NCBI GenBank assembly: GCA_017631255.1 | Contig: JAGBTP010000025.1 | Coordinates: forward strand, 1-58,638 | Reading direction: 5' to 3' | DNA from: Alistipes sp. | GTDB taxonomy: Bacteria; Bacteroidota; Bacteroidia; Bacteroidales; Rikenellaceae | Length of the DNA: 58,638 nt | Shown: piece after piece, positions 44,001 to 52,502 of the stretch | How positions within the stretch are numbered: position 1 is the stretch's first letter | How the letters are laid out: each line of letters starts with the position of its first letter | Notes under the pieces: generated by a model | What the model was told of the DNA's origin: nothing | The model's database searches: none | The model's input: the letters and a program-made list of their open reading frames with translations, nothing else | Translations under genes and position numbers: made by a program

Positions 44001-45341
44001 TTAGTTAAAGAACTCCGCCACACTCATCACCGACTCAGGCATAGCAAAGACCACGACCCTATCGTAGGCATTAATCTGCGTATCATCGACCGCAATAAAG
44101 ACCCTGTCACCACGCACAACGCCACCGATGATCGAGCCCTCAGGAAGTCCGAGGTCACGGATGCGCTCCTTGGTAGCTGGCGAGTTAGGCTTCACGATGA
44201 ACTCCATAACCTCTGCCTGGCTACCCGTAAGGCACTTGATGGTCTGCACCTCGGTAGTCATCGTAAAGCGAAATATGTTCGACGCCGTAACGAGTTTCTT
44301 GTTAATAATGGTATCGACACCGATACTCTCAGCCAGCGATATATAGTTGATATTTTCCACCTCAGCAATAACCTTCTTAACGCCCATACGCTTGGCAAGC
44401 ATCGCCGCAAGGATATTCGTCTCGCTACGACCCGTAACCGCCACAAAGGCATCCATACCCGCAAGGTCCTCCTCCATCATAGCCTCCGTATCACGACCAT
44501 CCTCGTTGATAATAAGGGTCTTATCGAGCATCTCTGCAAGGCGGAAGGCCTTGTCGGCATCGCGATCTACGAGCTTAATATTAACATCGTTTTGCAACTC
44601 CTTGGCGATACGCACACCGATGCGTGAACCACCCAGAATCATCATATTACGAATCTCTACCTCGCGTCGTCCCGACAGCTCTACCACGCGATGCGTAGCA
44701 CTATGGCGCGAGATGGCGTAGACCATATCCTCCTCCTCAAAGCGGTCCTCACTTGTCGGGATAATAGTTTTCGAGCCACGCACAATGGCCACCACGCGAT
44801 ACTCCAGATCCTCATCCGCATACTCTGGGTCGATTACGGTGCGGCCCAACAGCGGCGATGTAAGCTCAAGGCGAAAGGCAACCATCGAGAGTTTACCCGC
44901 AGCAAAGTCGACATATTCGGTCGACGAGGTGTGACCGAGCAAGTTGATAACCTCGCGCGCCGCAATCTGCTCAGGGTAGAAGAGGTAGTCGATACCCATA
45001 TCGATAAATACCTCCTTGCTATTTGGTTCGAGATACTCACTACTGTCGACGCGTGCAATAGCCTTCTTTGCACCGAGCTGCTTTGCCATCACCGCAGAGA
45101 GGATGTTGTCATTCTCCACCGAGCGCACAGCGATAAAGAGCTCGCACTTACGAACGCCAGCCTTACGCAACACCGAGAACTGCGTGGTGTCACCCTCGAC
45201 AGTTACCACATCCACAAGGTTACCAACCTCAACCAATGCTTTAGGATCGACATCGACAATCGTCAAGTCGTGACCATTACCGCTTAGCATTTTTGCGAGG
45301 TGTGTACCCATATCTCCCGCACCAGCAATGACTATCTTCAT
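44001..45341 (-). CDS. trkA: Trk potassium uptake regulatory subunit TrkA
   Basis: 446 residues with two tandem RCK units. RCK-N1 has GAGDMGTHLAKML (NAD-binding) and IVDVDPKAL; RCK-C1 runs about 140-220. RCK-N2 has LGGSRIGVRIAKEL and KLVDRD; RCK-C2 follows to the end. It gates the TrkH/TrkG channel on the inner-membrane face. No trkH lies within the window, so the channel partner must be elsewhere. Its promoter overlaps that of the divergent membrane-protein gene. Confidence 0.94.
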   Translation of the reverse strand: MKIVIAGAGDMGTHLAKMLSGNGHDLTIVDVDPKALVEVGNLVDVVTVEGDTTQFSVLRKAGVRKCELFIAVRSVENDNILSAVMAKQLGAKKAIARVDSSEYLEPNSKEVFIDMGIDYLFYPEQIAAREVINLLGHTSSTEYVDFAAGKLSMVAFRLELTSPLLGRTVIDPEYADEDLEYRVVAIVRGSKTIIPTSEDRFEEEDMVYAISRHSATHRVVELSGRREVEIRNMMILGGSRIGVRIAKELQNDVNIKLVDRDADKAFRLAEMLDKTLIINEDGRDTEAMMEEDLAGMDAFVAVTGRSETNILAAMLAKRMGVKKVIAEVENINYISLAESIGVDTIINKKLVTASNIFRFTMTTEVQTIKCLTGSQAEVMEFIVKPNSPATKERIRDLGLPEGSIIGGVVRGDRVFIAVDDTQINAYDRVVVFAMPESVMSVAEFFN

Positions 45342-45403
45342 AGACTAATCAAGTGAATATAAAACAATTATATACGGCCGTCATCTAACGACGAACTACA
45401 ACA

Positions 45404-45435
45404 TTTGCAAATTACTCTGCAAATATATAAATTTG
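45404..45435 (+). promoter_or_regulatory. Promoter of the small membrane protein gene
   Basis: TTTG, 20 nt, TAAATTTG: perfect consensus, 54 bases before the start codon. Three TGCAAAT/ATTTGCA-type repeats overlap it. Confidence 0.7.
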
Positions 45436-45451
45436 CACTGAAAAAACACAA
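45420..45451 (-). promoter_or_regulatory. Promoter of trkA, overlapping the divergent promoter
   Basis: Minus strand TTG, 21 nt, TATATTTG. Its -7 box lies within the spacer of the plus-strand promoter, so both cannot be occupied at once. Confidence 0.5.
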
Positions 45452-45488
45452 TAAACCGAGAGTTTTTACATTGATAAAATAAAAAATT

Positions 45489-45755
45489 ATGTCACCAATA
45501 TTAGTAACAATCTTAGCAGCAGTGGCGGTCGTAGGCTTCTTTGCCCTCGCAATGTCGCTGACATACATCATCAAGGGTCATCATATCCAGTCCGAGATAT
45601 CGACCAACCCTCATATGCAGAAGATGGGCATCAAGTGCGCCGTACAGGAGACTCGTGAGGATATGGGCCTCAACGACTGCGACGACGACAATATCTGTTC
45701 GGGCAACTGCGCAGGTTGCGATATCGACCACGCAGAGAGTGCTAAAAAAAGCTAA
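45489..45755 (+). CDS. Small cysteine-rich membrane protein
   Basis: 88 residues. One transmembrane helix (about 5-27), then a soluble tail with HMQKMGIKCAVQETREDMGL and the cysteine cluster CDDDNICSGNCAGCD (spacing C-x6-C-x3-C-x2-C). The layout recalls NqrM-type iron-delivery proteins and the small membrane protein found near Rnf/Nqr genes in Bacteroidetes, but no such complex is in view. A metal or Fe-S site at the membrane is inferred. The following gene starts five bases later. Confidence 0.8.
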   Translation: MSPILVTILAAVAVVGFFALAMSLTYIIKGHHIQSEISTNPHMQKMGIKCAVQETREDMGLNDCDDDNICSGNCAGCDIDHAESAKKS

Positions 45756-45759
45756 AGTT

Positions 45760-46185
45760 ATGAGCGAAGTAGAGAAGGATAAGTGGCTATGCAGAAGCTG
45801 TAATAGCCTTATAAGTGGCGACACTAATATATGCCCCATATGTCGTGCTGAGCGACCCGAGGAGAGTAGCGAGCCTATGCCCGAGGATATTGCCGAGGTA
45901 GTCACTAAGGAGGAGTATGCCAACACCCCAGTAGCACCCAATAAGTACATCTTTCGCGAGGCGGTGCTCATCAACTCTGCGGACATAATCCTCGTGCTCG
46001 GTCTATTCTGCACCTTTGGTGCTTTGATTGCGCCCCTCATCGTCGACTTTGGCGTCGTTGCCCCTATGATGTGGGCTATCTGCGCCGCCGTAGTACTCTT
46101 TGCCACAACGATGATTTCGTGGGCCATACTCCGCACCATAGGCGAGGTATCACGACAACTCAGGGAGCGCGAAAATAACAAATAA
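45760..46185 (+). CDS. Zinc-ribbon membrane protein
   Basis: 141 residues from MSEVEKDKWLCRSC; the longer frame from 45655 runs back into the previous gene and is rejected. N-terminal zinc ribbon CRSC-x12-CPIC, an acidic linker, two transmembrane helices (about 72-95 and 102-125) and a charged tail. No family recognised. It starts five bases after the cysteine-rich membrane protein gene, so the two are translationally close and probably work together. Confidence 0.82.
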   Translation: MSEVEKDKWLCRSCNSLISGDTNICPICRAERPEESSEPMPEDIAEVVTKEEYANTPVAPNKYIFREAVLINSADIILVLGLFCTFGALIAPLIVDFGVVAPMMWAICAAVVLFATTMISWAILRTIGEVSRQLRERENNK

Positions 46186-46217
46186 CACTCAGCTAAACAA
46201 GCGCGTTTCGCAATATC

Positions 46218-46264
46218 AACACAACAAAAAAGATGAGCCGAAACTCATCTTTTTTTGTTGTGTT
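46218..46264. terminator. Strong bidirectional terminator
   Basis: A 20-bp near-perfect stem (AACACAACAAAAAAGATGAG with its complement) with a 5-6 nt loop, between convergent genes. Confidence 0.92.
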
Positions 46265-46274
46265 CCCGCCACCG

Positions 46275-46736
46275 CTACTCGATAGCAATCTGCTTCATCT
46301 CAGTGGTATGCTCCGCACCATCACGCTTTGGCAACTTAATGCTCAAAACACCGTGCTTCATCTTAGCCACAATCTTGTCGCGATCGACACTATCTGGCAA
46401 GTTGAATATCTGGCGGAATGAGGTATAGGAGAACTCACGACGGAGGTAGTGATGCTTCTCATCCTTAGCGCAATCGCTCTCACCACAGCACTCCTTACCA
46501 TCGGCCGACTCATCACGCTCAAGGCAGACAATCAGCTGGTTATCGCCATTGAGTTCAATCTTAAAATCATCCTTGGTCATACCTGGTGCAGCGATCTGAA
46601 TCTTGAACTTCTTGTCCGTCTCGATCACATTGATCTGCGGTGCGGTACCACGCTTAGCGTAAAGCTCTGGCCACTGGTCATAGAAGAGGTCTCCAAAGAC
46701 TCCTGGGAGTCGATTAATTTTCTTTACAGGCATCAT
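46275..46736 (-). CDS. Hsp20 small heat-shock protein with Cys/His insert
   Basis: ATP-independent holdase. 153 residues. Alpha-crystallin core ~34-145: INVIETDKKFKIQIAAPGMTKDDFKIEL, then YLRREFSYTSFRQIFNLPDSVDRDKIVAKMKHGVLSIKLPK. The beta5-beta6 loop carries an insert (about 75-96) with Cys83, Cys84, Cys89, His95 and His96, arranged CCx4Cx5HH. Most Hsp20 proteins have a charged, cysteine-free loop here. A redox or metal switch is possible. Single gene; no clear promoter or heat-shock element recognised. Confidence 0.94.
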   Translation of the reverse strand: MMPVKKINRLPGVFGDLFYDQWPELYAKRGTAPQINVIETDKKFKIQIAAPGMTKDDFKIELNGDNQLIVCLERDESADGKECCGESDCAKDEKHHYLRREFSYTSFRQIFNLPDSVDRDKIVAKMKHGVLSIKLPKRDGAEHTTEMKQIAIE

Positions 46737-46884
46737 AATAAAACTATGTTTTAATGGTTAAACACACCACAACCAATGCAAATCGCAGACCAAAAGCCAC
46801 CGCAGCGCGCAATTACCGCTATTTTTCCACCACCTATACACAATTTGCACGCAGCCAAAGGCACCGAAAAATCGACACTCATCA

Positions 46885-46914
46885 TTGATTTTACGAATTA
46901 TTTTAATATCTTTG
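46885..46914 (+). promoter_or_regulatory. Promoter of the third BACON lipoprotein gene
   Basis: TTG, 19 nt, TATCTTTG. No G tract here, in contrast to the paralogue at 17.9 kb. Confidence 0.75.
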
Positions 46915-46964
46915 TAGTTTAGTTAGAGTACAAAAATCAACAACTAATAACACTACTATCTACT

Positions 46965-48284
46965 ATGAGAAAGTTTTTACACCTATTAACCGTTGCTGTT
47001 ATGCTGCTCGCAGCCTCGTGTGCCGAGGAGCGTGTCAACATCAGCAAGGTCGACTACCTCACAATCACCTCCAAGAGTCCTATCACCGTGGACGCTGAGG
47101 GTGGCAATGTGGTGGTAAACTACACCATTGCCGAGCAGGCGGAGGTCAAAAACATCACCCCATCAACTTCGGCCGACTGGATCGAGTCATTCAACAAGTC
47201 GGAATATGGCAAGTTGGTCGTTAAGGTTGCGCCAAACACCGCAGTCGAGGCACGCACCGCAGTGGTAGAAATTGTGCGCGACAGAGAGGTCGACCAGTTC
47301 GAGATTCTTCAGGCTGGCGCCACTACATCTACCGACGAGGTGAAGTTCAACGCCCTCTCGCTCGACGGCTACTACTATGGTCAGAAATATGGCGAGGGCA
47401 GCGACCGCTATGTACTCTTCCTCTCAAAGGAGGGTATGAATAACATCGGACAGCTCTTCCCCAATACCACCTACTATTACATCGACGCCTTTGGACCCGT
47501 AGCTACATCGGGAGCGCCATACGCCCTTCCAGAGGGCACATATCGCTACGACCTGGCTAACACAGGCGCAGAGTACACCATCAACTCGGAGAACTCACGC
47601 ATTATCAACACCTTGGAGGATGGAGAATTGGAGTATATCGCTATCACAAACGCAAAGATGGTGGTTAAGGCTCACAAGGTGACTCTCGAGGTTACAGTAG
47701 ATGGCGTTAAGCACATCGTTAGCTACAACGGTGGCCTCGAGCTCGAGGACCTCACCGAGGATAATGGTGGTGATAACGGCGGTGGCAACGACGACCCAAC
47801 AGGCGGTCAGGAGAAGGATGCGCAGTCGACACTCACCTCGGACTACACCATCACCTTCCCTGACTCACCACGCGCAAAGTGGACCTACGAGGGCGACTGG
47901 TGGCAGACAGGCTACTCGAACTACACCATTATGGTGATGAACAAGTACAACGGCTATGTTACGGGCGACACCCTCCAGCTCGACCTTATCACCGACAACA
48001 CCAGCAAAGATGGCGACTTCTACGGCACATACACCTGCTCGTACACCCCTGGCAAGATGGTTATGATGGCAGGCTTCACCGACAACGGCGCACGCCCAGT
48101 AGGTTGCTGGTACTTTGAGTATGGTTCGGGCGGTGCAAGCTACAAGAACTACGCGATGCTCATCGACGGCAGCGTAACCATCACAGACAATGGCAATGGC
48201 GAGTCGACAATCGTACTCAACAGCTACGACTGCCATGGCAACCACATCACCTGCAACTGGACTGGCGTAATCGAGAAGGATTAA
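46965..48284 (+). CDS. BACON-domain surface lipoprotein
   Basis: 439 residues. Lipobox AASC gives lipidated Cys at about 19, followed by AEER, an acidic surface-export-like signal. One BACON domain (~30-117, ending EILQAG). Then two beta-rich modules split by a Gly/Asn/Asp linker (about 268-285): the first (YVLFLSKEG, YYYIDAFGPVATSG, LPEGTYRYD) and second (TLQLDLITDN, ending ITCNWTGV) match both C-terminal modules of the 17905 gene. So they are paralogues with one versus two BACON units. Monocistronic, with terminator. Confidence 0.86.
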   Translation: MRKFLHLLTVAVMLLAASCAEERVNISKVDYLTITSKSPITVDAEGGNVVVNYTIAEQAEVKNITPSTSADWIESFNKSEYGKLVVKVAPNTAVEARTAVVEIVRDREVDQFEILQAGATTSTDEVKFNALSLDGYYYGQKYGEGSDRYVLFLSKEGMNNIGQLFPNTTYYYIDAFGPVATSGAPYALPEGTYRYDLANTGAEYTINSENSRIINTLEDGELEYIAITNAKMVVKAHKVTLEVTVDGVKHIVSYNGGLELEDLTEDNGGDNGGGNDDPTGGQEKDAQSTLTSDYTITFPDSPRAKWTYEGDWWQTGYSNYTIMVMNKYNGYVTGDTLQLDLITDNTSKDGDFYGTYTCSYTPGKMVMMAGFTDNGARPVGCWYFEYGSGGASYKNYAMLIDGSVTITDNGNGESTIVLNSYDCHGNHITCNWTGVIEKD

Positions 48285-48307
48285 GTTAAGACAGCTAAAT
48301 TTACCCC

Positions 48308-48346
48308 AAGCCCGCACAGCGCTATGTCTCGTTGTGCGGGCTTTTC
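48308..48346 (+). terminator. Terminator of the BACON lipoprotein gene
   Basis: AAGCCCGCACA pairs with TGTGCGGGCTT around a 14-nt loop, followed by TTTT-CG. Confidence 0.85.
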
Positions 48347-48465
48347 GTTGGTGGGTAATAGCGATTCCACGCCTAAAGCCACCCGCCGACATCGACAAGC
48401 GCCAACAATTACACTCCAATAGTTACATTTGGCGGTTTCTTTTCTTCATTTTGAATTTGTTTTTG

Positions 48466-48473
48466 TATCTTTG
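48466..48473 (+). promoter_or_regulatory. -7 element of the typA promoter
   Basis: TATCTTTG, 23 bases before the start codon. The -33 box is weak. Confidence 0.5.
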
Positions 48474-48496
48474 CGCGGTATAAAAATATTTAGAGT

Positions 48497-50299
48497 ATGC
48501 GAAAGTTACGCAATATTGCAATTATCGCCCACGTAGACCACGGTAAGACTACACTCGTTGACAAGATGATTATGCAGGGCAACCTCCTGCGCGAGAACGA
48601 GCACACGGGCGGCGATCTTATTATGGACAACAACGATATCGAGCGTGAGCGCGGTATCACCATCCTATCGAAGAATGTTTCGGTAATATACAAAGATTAT
48701 AAAATCAACATCATCGACACCCCAGGTCACGCCGACTTTGGTGGTGAGGTGGAGCGCGTACTCAATATGTGCGACGGCGTTATCCTTCTGGTCGATGCCT
48801 TCGAGGGTACTATGCCTCAGACACGCTTCGTGTTGCAGAAGGCACTATCGCTAGGCAAGAAACCTATCGTCGTAGTCAACAAGGTGGATAAGGAGAACTG
48901 CCGCCCCGATGTTGTTAACGAGCAGGTATTCGACCTAATGTTCACCCTCGGTGCTACTGAAGAGCAGCTCGACTATAAGACGATCTACGGCTCTGCAAAG
49001 CAGGGCTGGATGTCACATGTGGCATCGGAGCGTACCGACTCAATCTGTCCGCTGCTCGACACCATCATCGATGAGATTCCAGAGCCAGAGGTTGTGGACG
49101 GCACTGTACAGATGCTCGTTACATCGCTCGAGTACTCACCATATGTAGGTCGTATCGCCGTAGGTAAGGTTACGCGTGGCTCGCTCACAACGGGCCAGAA
49201 TGTTACGCTTGCAAAGCGCGACGGCAAGCTCGTTAAGACAAAGATTAAGGACTTGATGGTATTCGAAGGTCTCGGTAAGGCTAAGGCTGAGCGCGTGGAG
49301 TGCGGCGAGATTTGCGCACTTGTGGGTATCGACGGCTTCGAGATTGGCGATACCATCTGCGATTTCACCGACCCAGAGCCACTGCCACCTATCGCTATCG
49401 ACGAGCCTACGATGTCGATGCTCTTCACCATCAACAACTCGCCATTCTTTGGCAAGGATGGTAAGTTCGTGACATCGCGCCACATTAAGGAGCATCTCGA
49501 TCGTGAGCTTGAGAAGAACCTCGCACTACGCGTGGAGCCAGGCCAGAATGCCGACTCGTTTATGGTCTATGGTCGAGGTGTGTTGCACCTATCGGTACTC
49601 ATCGAGACTATGCGTCGTGAGGGCTACGAGCTTCAGGTGGGTCAGCCAAAGGTTATCACCAAGGAGATTGATGGCGTGAAGTGCGAACCTGTGGAGGAGA
49701 TGACCGTGGACTGCCCTGATGACTGCGCAGGTACCGTTATCGAGCTCACCACACGCCGTAAGGGCCAACTGGTAAATATGGAGTCGTCGAACGAGCGTAC
49801 TCGCCTTGAGTTCATCATCCCATCGCGAGGCATCATCGGCCTTCGTTCTACGATGATTACCGCTACGGCAGGTGAGGCTATTATGACACACCGCCTTCGT
49901 GACTTCGAGCCTTGGATGGGCGAGATTGAGAGCCGTAATGTGGGCGCCATCATAGCCTCTGAGAGTGGTACGGCGTATGCCTACTCTATCGACAAGTTGC
50001 AGGATAGAGGCAAGTTCTTCATCTCACCAATGGAGCAGGTATATTGCGGTCAGGTTATCGGCGAGCACACACGCTCGAACGACATCACCGTGAATGTCAC
50101 CAAGGCTAAGCAGCTCACAAATATGCGTGCTTCGGGTTCGGATGAGAAGACCTCAATTGCACCTCCCGTGATATTCTCACTCGAGGAGGCATTGGAGTAT
50201 ATCCGCGAGGATGAGTATGTAGAGATTACACCTAAGTCGATGCGACTGAGAAAGATTCTCCTCTCAGAGGTAGACCGCAAGCGCGCATCAAAGGAGTAA
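48497..50299 (+). CDS. typA: Ribosome-associated GTPase TypA/BipA
   Basis: EF-G-like translational GTPase acting in ribosome assembly and stress. 600 residues, full length. G1 AHVDHGKTTL (11-20), switch I with RERGITIL, G3 DTPGHADF, G4 NKVDK, then domains II-III and the BipA-specific C-terminal domain (IPSRGIIGLRS, KAKQLTNMRASGSDEKT). Followed 56 bases later by rpiB and possibly cotranscribed. Confidence 0.97.
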   Translation: MRKLRNIAIIAHVDHGKTTLVDKMIMQGNLLRENEHTGGDLIMDNNDIERERGITILSKNVSVIYKDYKINIIDTPGHADFGGEVERVLNMCDGVILLVDAFEGTMPQTRFVLQKALSLGKKPIVVVNKVDKENCRPDVVNEQVFDLMFTLGATEEQLDYKTIYGSAKQGWMSHVASERTDSICPLLDTIIDEIPEPEVVDGTVQMLVTSLEYSPYVGRIAVGKVTRGSLTTGQNVTLAKRDGKLVKTKIKDLMVFEGLGKAKAERVECGEICALVGIDGFEIGDTICDFTDPEPLPPIAIDEPTMSMLFTINNSPFFGKDGKFVTSRHIKEHLDRELEKNLALRVEPGQNADSFMVYGRGVLHLSVLIETMRREGYELQVGQPKVITKEIDGVKCEPVEEMTVDCPDDCAGTVIELTTRRKGQLVNMESSNERTRLEFIIPSRGIIGLRSTMITATAGEAIMTHRLRDFEPWMGEIESRNVGAIIASESGTAYAYSIDKLQDRGKFFISPMEQVYCGQVIGEHTRSNDITVNVTKAKQLTNMRASGSDEKTSIAPPVIFSLEEALEYIREDEYVEITPKSMRLRKILLSEVDRKRASKE

Positions 50300-50355
50300 G
50301 AGTAAGACATCAATAAAGCCTAAGATATCAACTTAACAAACTAATACACAGAATT

Positions 50356-50796
50356 ATGACTAAGAAAATCGGCATTGCTTGCGACCACGCAGCATACGAG
50401 CTTAAGGAATTTTTGGTTGGCTACCTCGGCACTAAGGGTTTCGAGGTTGTAGACTTTGGCTGCCACTCTGAGGAGTCTGTTGACTACCCCGACTTCGCAC
50501 ACCCATTGGCTGAGGCTATTGAGAATGGCGAGCTCGAGCGTGGTATCGGTCTCTGCGGCTCTGGCGAGGGTATCTCTATGACCCTTAACAAGCACCAGGC
50601 TATCCGTGCAGCCCTCTGCTGGATTCCTGAGATTGCAAAGCTCTCACGCCAGCACAACAACTCGAATGTACTCTGTATGCCAGCTCGTTTCATCACTAAC
50701 GACGAGGCATTGGAGATGCTCAACATCTGGCTCGAGACTGAGTACGAGGGTGGCCGCCACCAGCGTCGCCTCGACAAGATGCCTATCGCGAAGTAG
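50356..50796 (+). CDS. rpiB: Ribose-5-phosphate isomerase B
   Basis: Interconverts ribose-5-P and ribulose-5-P in the pentose phosphate pathway. 146 residues. GIACDHAAYELK (phosphate/His11), catalytic Cys67 in GLCGSGEGISMTLNKH, then RAALCW and NNSNVLCMPARFI. Glu replaces the hydrophobic residue usual after GSG/GTG in proteobacterial RpiB; this may be lineage variation. A LacA/LacB-like role is less likely outside a sugar operon. Confidence 0.95.
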   Translation: MTKKIGIACDHAAYELKEFLVGYLGTKGFEVVDFGCHSEESVDYPDFAHPLAEAIENGELERGIGLCGSGEGISMTLNKHQAIRAALCWIPEIAKLSRQHNNSNVLCMPARFITNDEALEMLNIWLETEYEGGRHQRRLDKMPIAK

Positions 50797-50817
50797 TCGT
50801 ACCCAAGCTACTCATAC

Positions 50818-50853
50818 AAGAGGTTGCCCAGCAATATGCGAGCAACCTCTTTT
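50818..50853 (+). terminator. Terminator of typA-rpiB
   Basis: AAGAGGTTGC pairs with GCAACCTCTT around a 14-nt loop, followed by TTATTT. Confidence 0.88.
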
Positions 50854-50898
50854 ATTTACGACCCAGCTAATCGGTCCAACAGACTTAAATCTCACCGC

Positions 50899-52143
50899 CT
50901 ATGGTTTTTCCCACACCTTGCGTCGTTCAATGGTTAGGTAAGGTTTGTAGGTATAGCGAAGCACCATATCTGGAAATAGGTCGAGGAATTGACCATAATC
51001 GAAGCCTCCCGTTATGATACTATGAGCCCCTGCAAGCGAAATACACAAATTCTCGCGTGCAGCCTCGCGCTGCTTCTCCTTTGGTAGCAGCTCTATATAC
51101 GAAGTTAATCGAAACAACTTCTCAGGATATGCACCCAGCTGCGTATGCAGGCGACACCAGATACTCTCACTGCCATCTTCGTTACGGCAAAGGAGGTAGT
51201 TAACAAGCAAGATATACTCATCCTCGTTGCTTAGCACACTCTTATTCGGGAGTTCGAACTCCATCCTGTTATAGCCACTGAGCATCATACATACCGCATC
51301 AACCAACTCCTCATCCGTCATACTCTGCTGATTGCGCTCAAACTTAAGCTCAAAACGCTCTGGGCACAGGTTGTAAACATCTTTTGCCACAGGAAGGTTA
51401 TGCGGGATGATGCTACGCCCATTGCGCTGCTCGTCAATTACGGCAAAGAGCTCGTCGGTAAAGAAGTAGCGGTTCATATAGTACTCAGTACGAACGCTAT
51501 CCATACGAACATACTCAAAATTATTACACTGCTCTACAAGCACCTCGTCATCGACAATTGTGTAGCTATGGTTTATGTGGCCACCTATGCATCCCCTATA
51601 AGCAAAGGTGTCATTCTCCTTCATATCAATCTTCACCACATTATTATAGCGCGCCTTTTCAGCGTCGTACAACACTACACGCTTAACTTGTTGGCCTAGC
51701 TGACCCAAATCCCAAACTACCCCCACACTATCAGCCTGATACGGCAGCTCTACACTTTTGCCATCGTCACCCGATATAAACACCTTCTCCGATGCGCCAT
51801 TTGCCCACACATTGATGAGAGCCTGCATATTTGTTTCAATGATGGTTCTTCCCTCAGCATCGGCATCATACTTAAACTTGAACTTTACATCATCCTCAGA
51901 ATAGGTTTCGGGATAACGGCTAAAATAGATGACACTATCCCTCTGCTCCCACTCACCACAGCACACTACAGTACCCATACCGCTCGCTGATATAAGGTAT
52001 ATACCTTCGGGGTACAGCACAATAAACTTATTCCACTCCTGCCTAAGGTGGCGGCGCATAAATACAGCAGGCTGCTCCTGCGCACACAGCATCTGGCAAC
52101 CCAAAATTGCTACAAACAGCAATGTAAACCAACCCCTTTTCAT
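50899..52143 (-). CDS. Exported protein of unknown function
   Basis: 414 residues. Signal peptide MKRGWFTLLFVAILGCQMLCA before QEQP; a lipobox LGCQ at 14-17 is possible but early. Beta-rich N-half (EGIYLISASGMGTVVCCGEWEQRDSVIYFSRYP resembles small metabolite-sensing barrels), helical C-half with a DEELVDAVCMMLSGYNRMEFELP segment. No family recognised. It starts 24 bases after the small membrane protein gene and may share its transcript. Confidence 0.75.
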   Translation of the reverse strand: MKRGWFTLLFVAILGCQMLCAQEQPAVFMRRHLRQEWNKFIVLYPEGIYLISASGMGTVVCCGEWEQRDSVIYFSRYPETYSEDDVKFKFKYDADAEGRTIIETNMQALINVWANGASEKVFISGDDGKSVELPYQADSVGVVWDLGQLGQQVKRVVLYDAEKARYNNVVKIDMKENDTFAYRGCIGGHINHSYTIVDDEVLVEQCNNFEYVRMDSVRTEYYMNRYFFTDELFAVIDEQRNGRSIIPHNLPVAKDVYNLCPERFELKFERNQQSMTDEELVDAVCMMLSGYNRMEFELPNKSVLSNEDEYILLVNYLLCRNEDGSESIWCRLHTQLGAYPEKLFRLTSYIELLPKEKQREAARENLCISLAGAHSIITGGFDYGQFLDLFPDMVLRYTYKPYLTIERRKVWEKP

Positions 52144-52167
52144 ATGGTTTCAATTATAAATTACGAC

Positions 52168-52479
52168 TTAAATTAACCAACATACAACAACGACTATTAT
52201 AACACTTGTTATTAAGTACAACCACCCTATCACCGCATAATCGCGAGGTCGAGCAAGGCAATACTCGATGATTTCACGCTCCCTGTCAATGAGACCCGGC
52301 AAAGTCAAACCACCAATTAAAAATGACAACAACGCCCACAAAAACGCATTAGGCGTAAAGAATTGCAGTATCGAGTAGATATTTAGGGCTATTAGCACAG
52401 CCATAATGGTAGGCGTACGCCAACCATCGTTTAGCCGATATATAGCATAATAGAAGCAATATATAAAGTTTTTCATCAT
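52168..52479 (-). CDS. Small membrane protein
   Basis: About 103 residues from MMKNFIYCFYY (ATG at 52479 or 52476); the frame could start at a TTG at 52524 that overlaps the previous gene but this is less likely. Three predicted transmembrane helices (PTIMAVLIALNIYSIL, LWALLSFLIGGLTLPGL and YAVIGWLYLITSVIIVVVVCWLI) with a positively charged loop (DREREIIEYC). No family recognised. AT-rich like the next gene upstream. Confidence 0.72.
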   Translation of the reverse strand: MMKNFIYCFYYAIYRLNDGWRTPTIMAVLIALNIYSILQFFTPNAFLWALLSFLIGGLTLPGLIDREREIIEYCLARPRDYAVIGWLYLITSVIIVVVVCWLI

Positions 52480-52502
52480 TGTAGGAATCAACTCAAAGAC
52501 AT

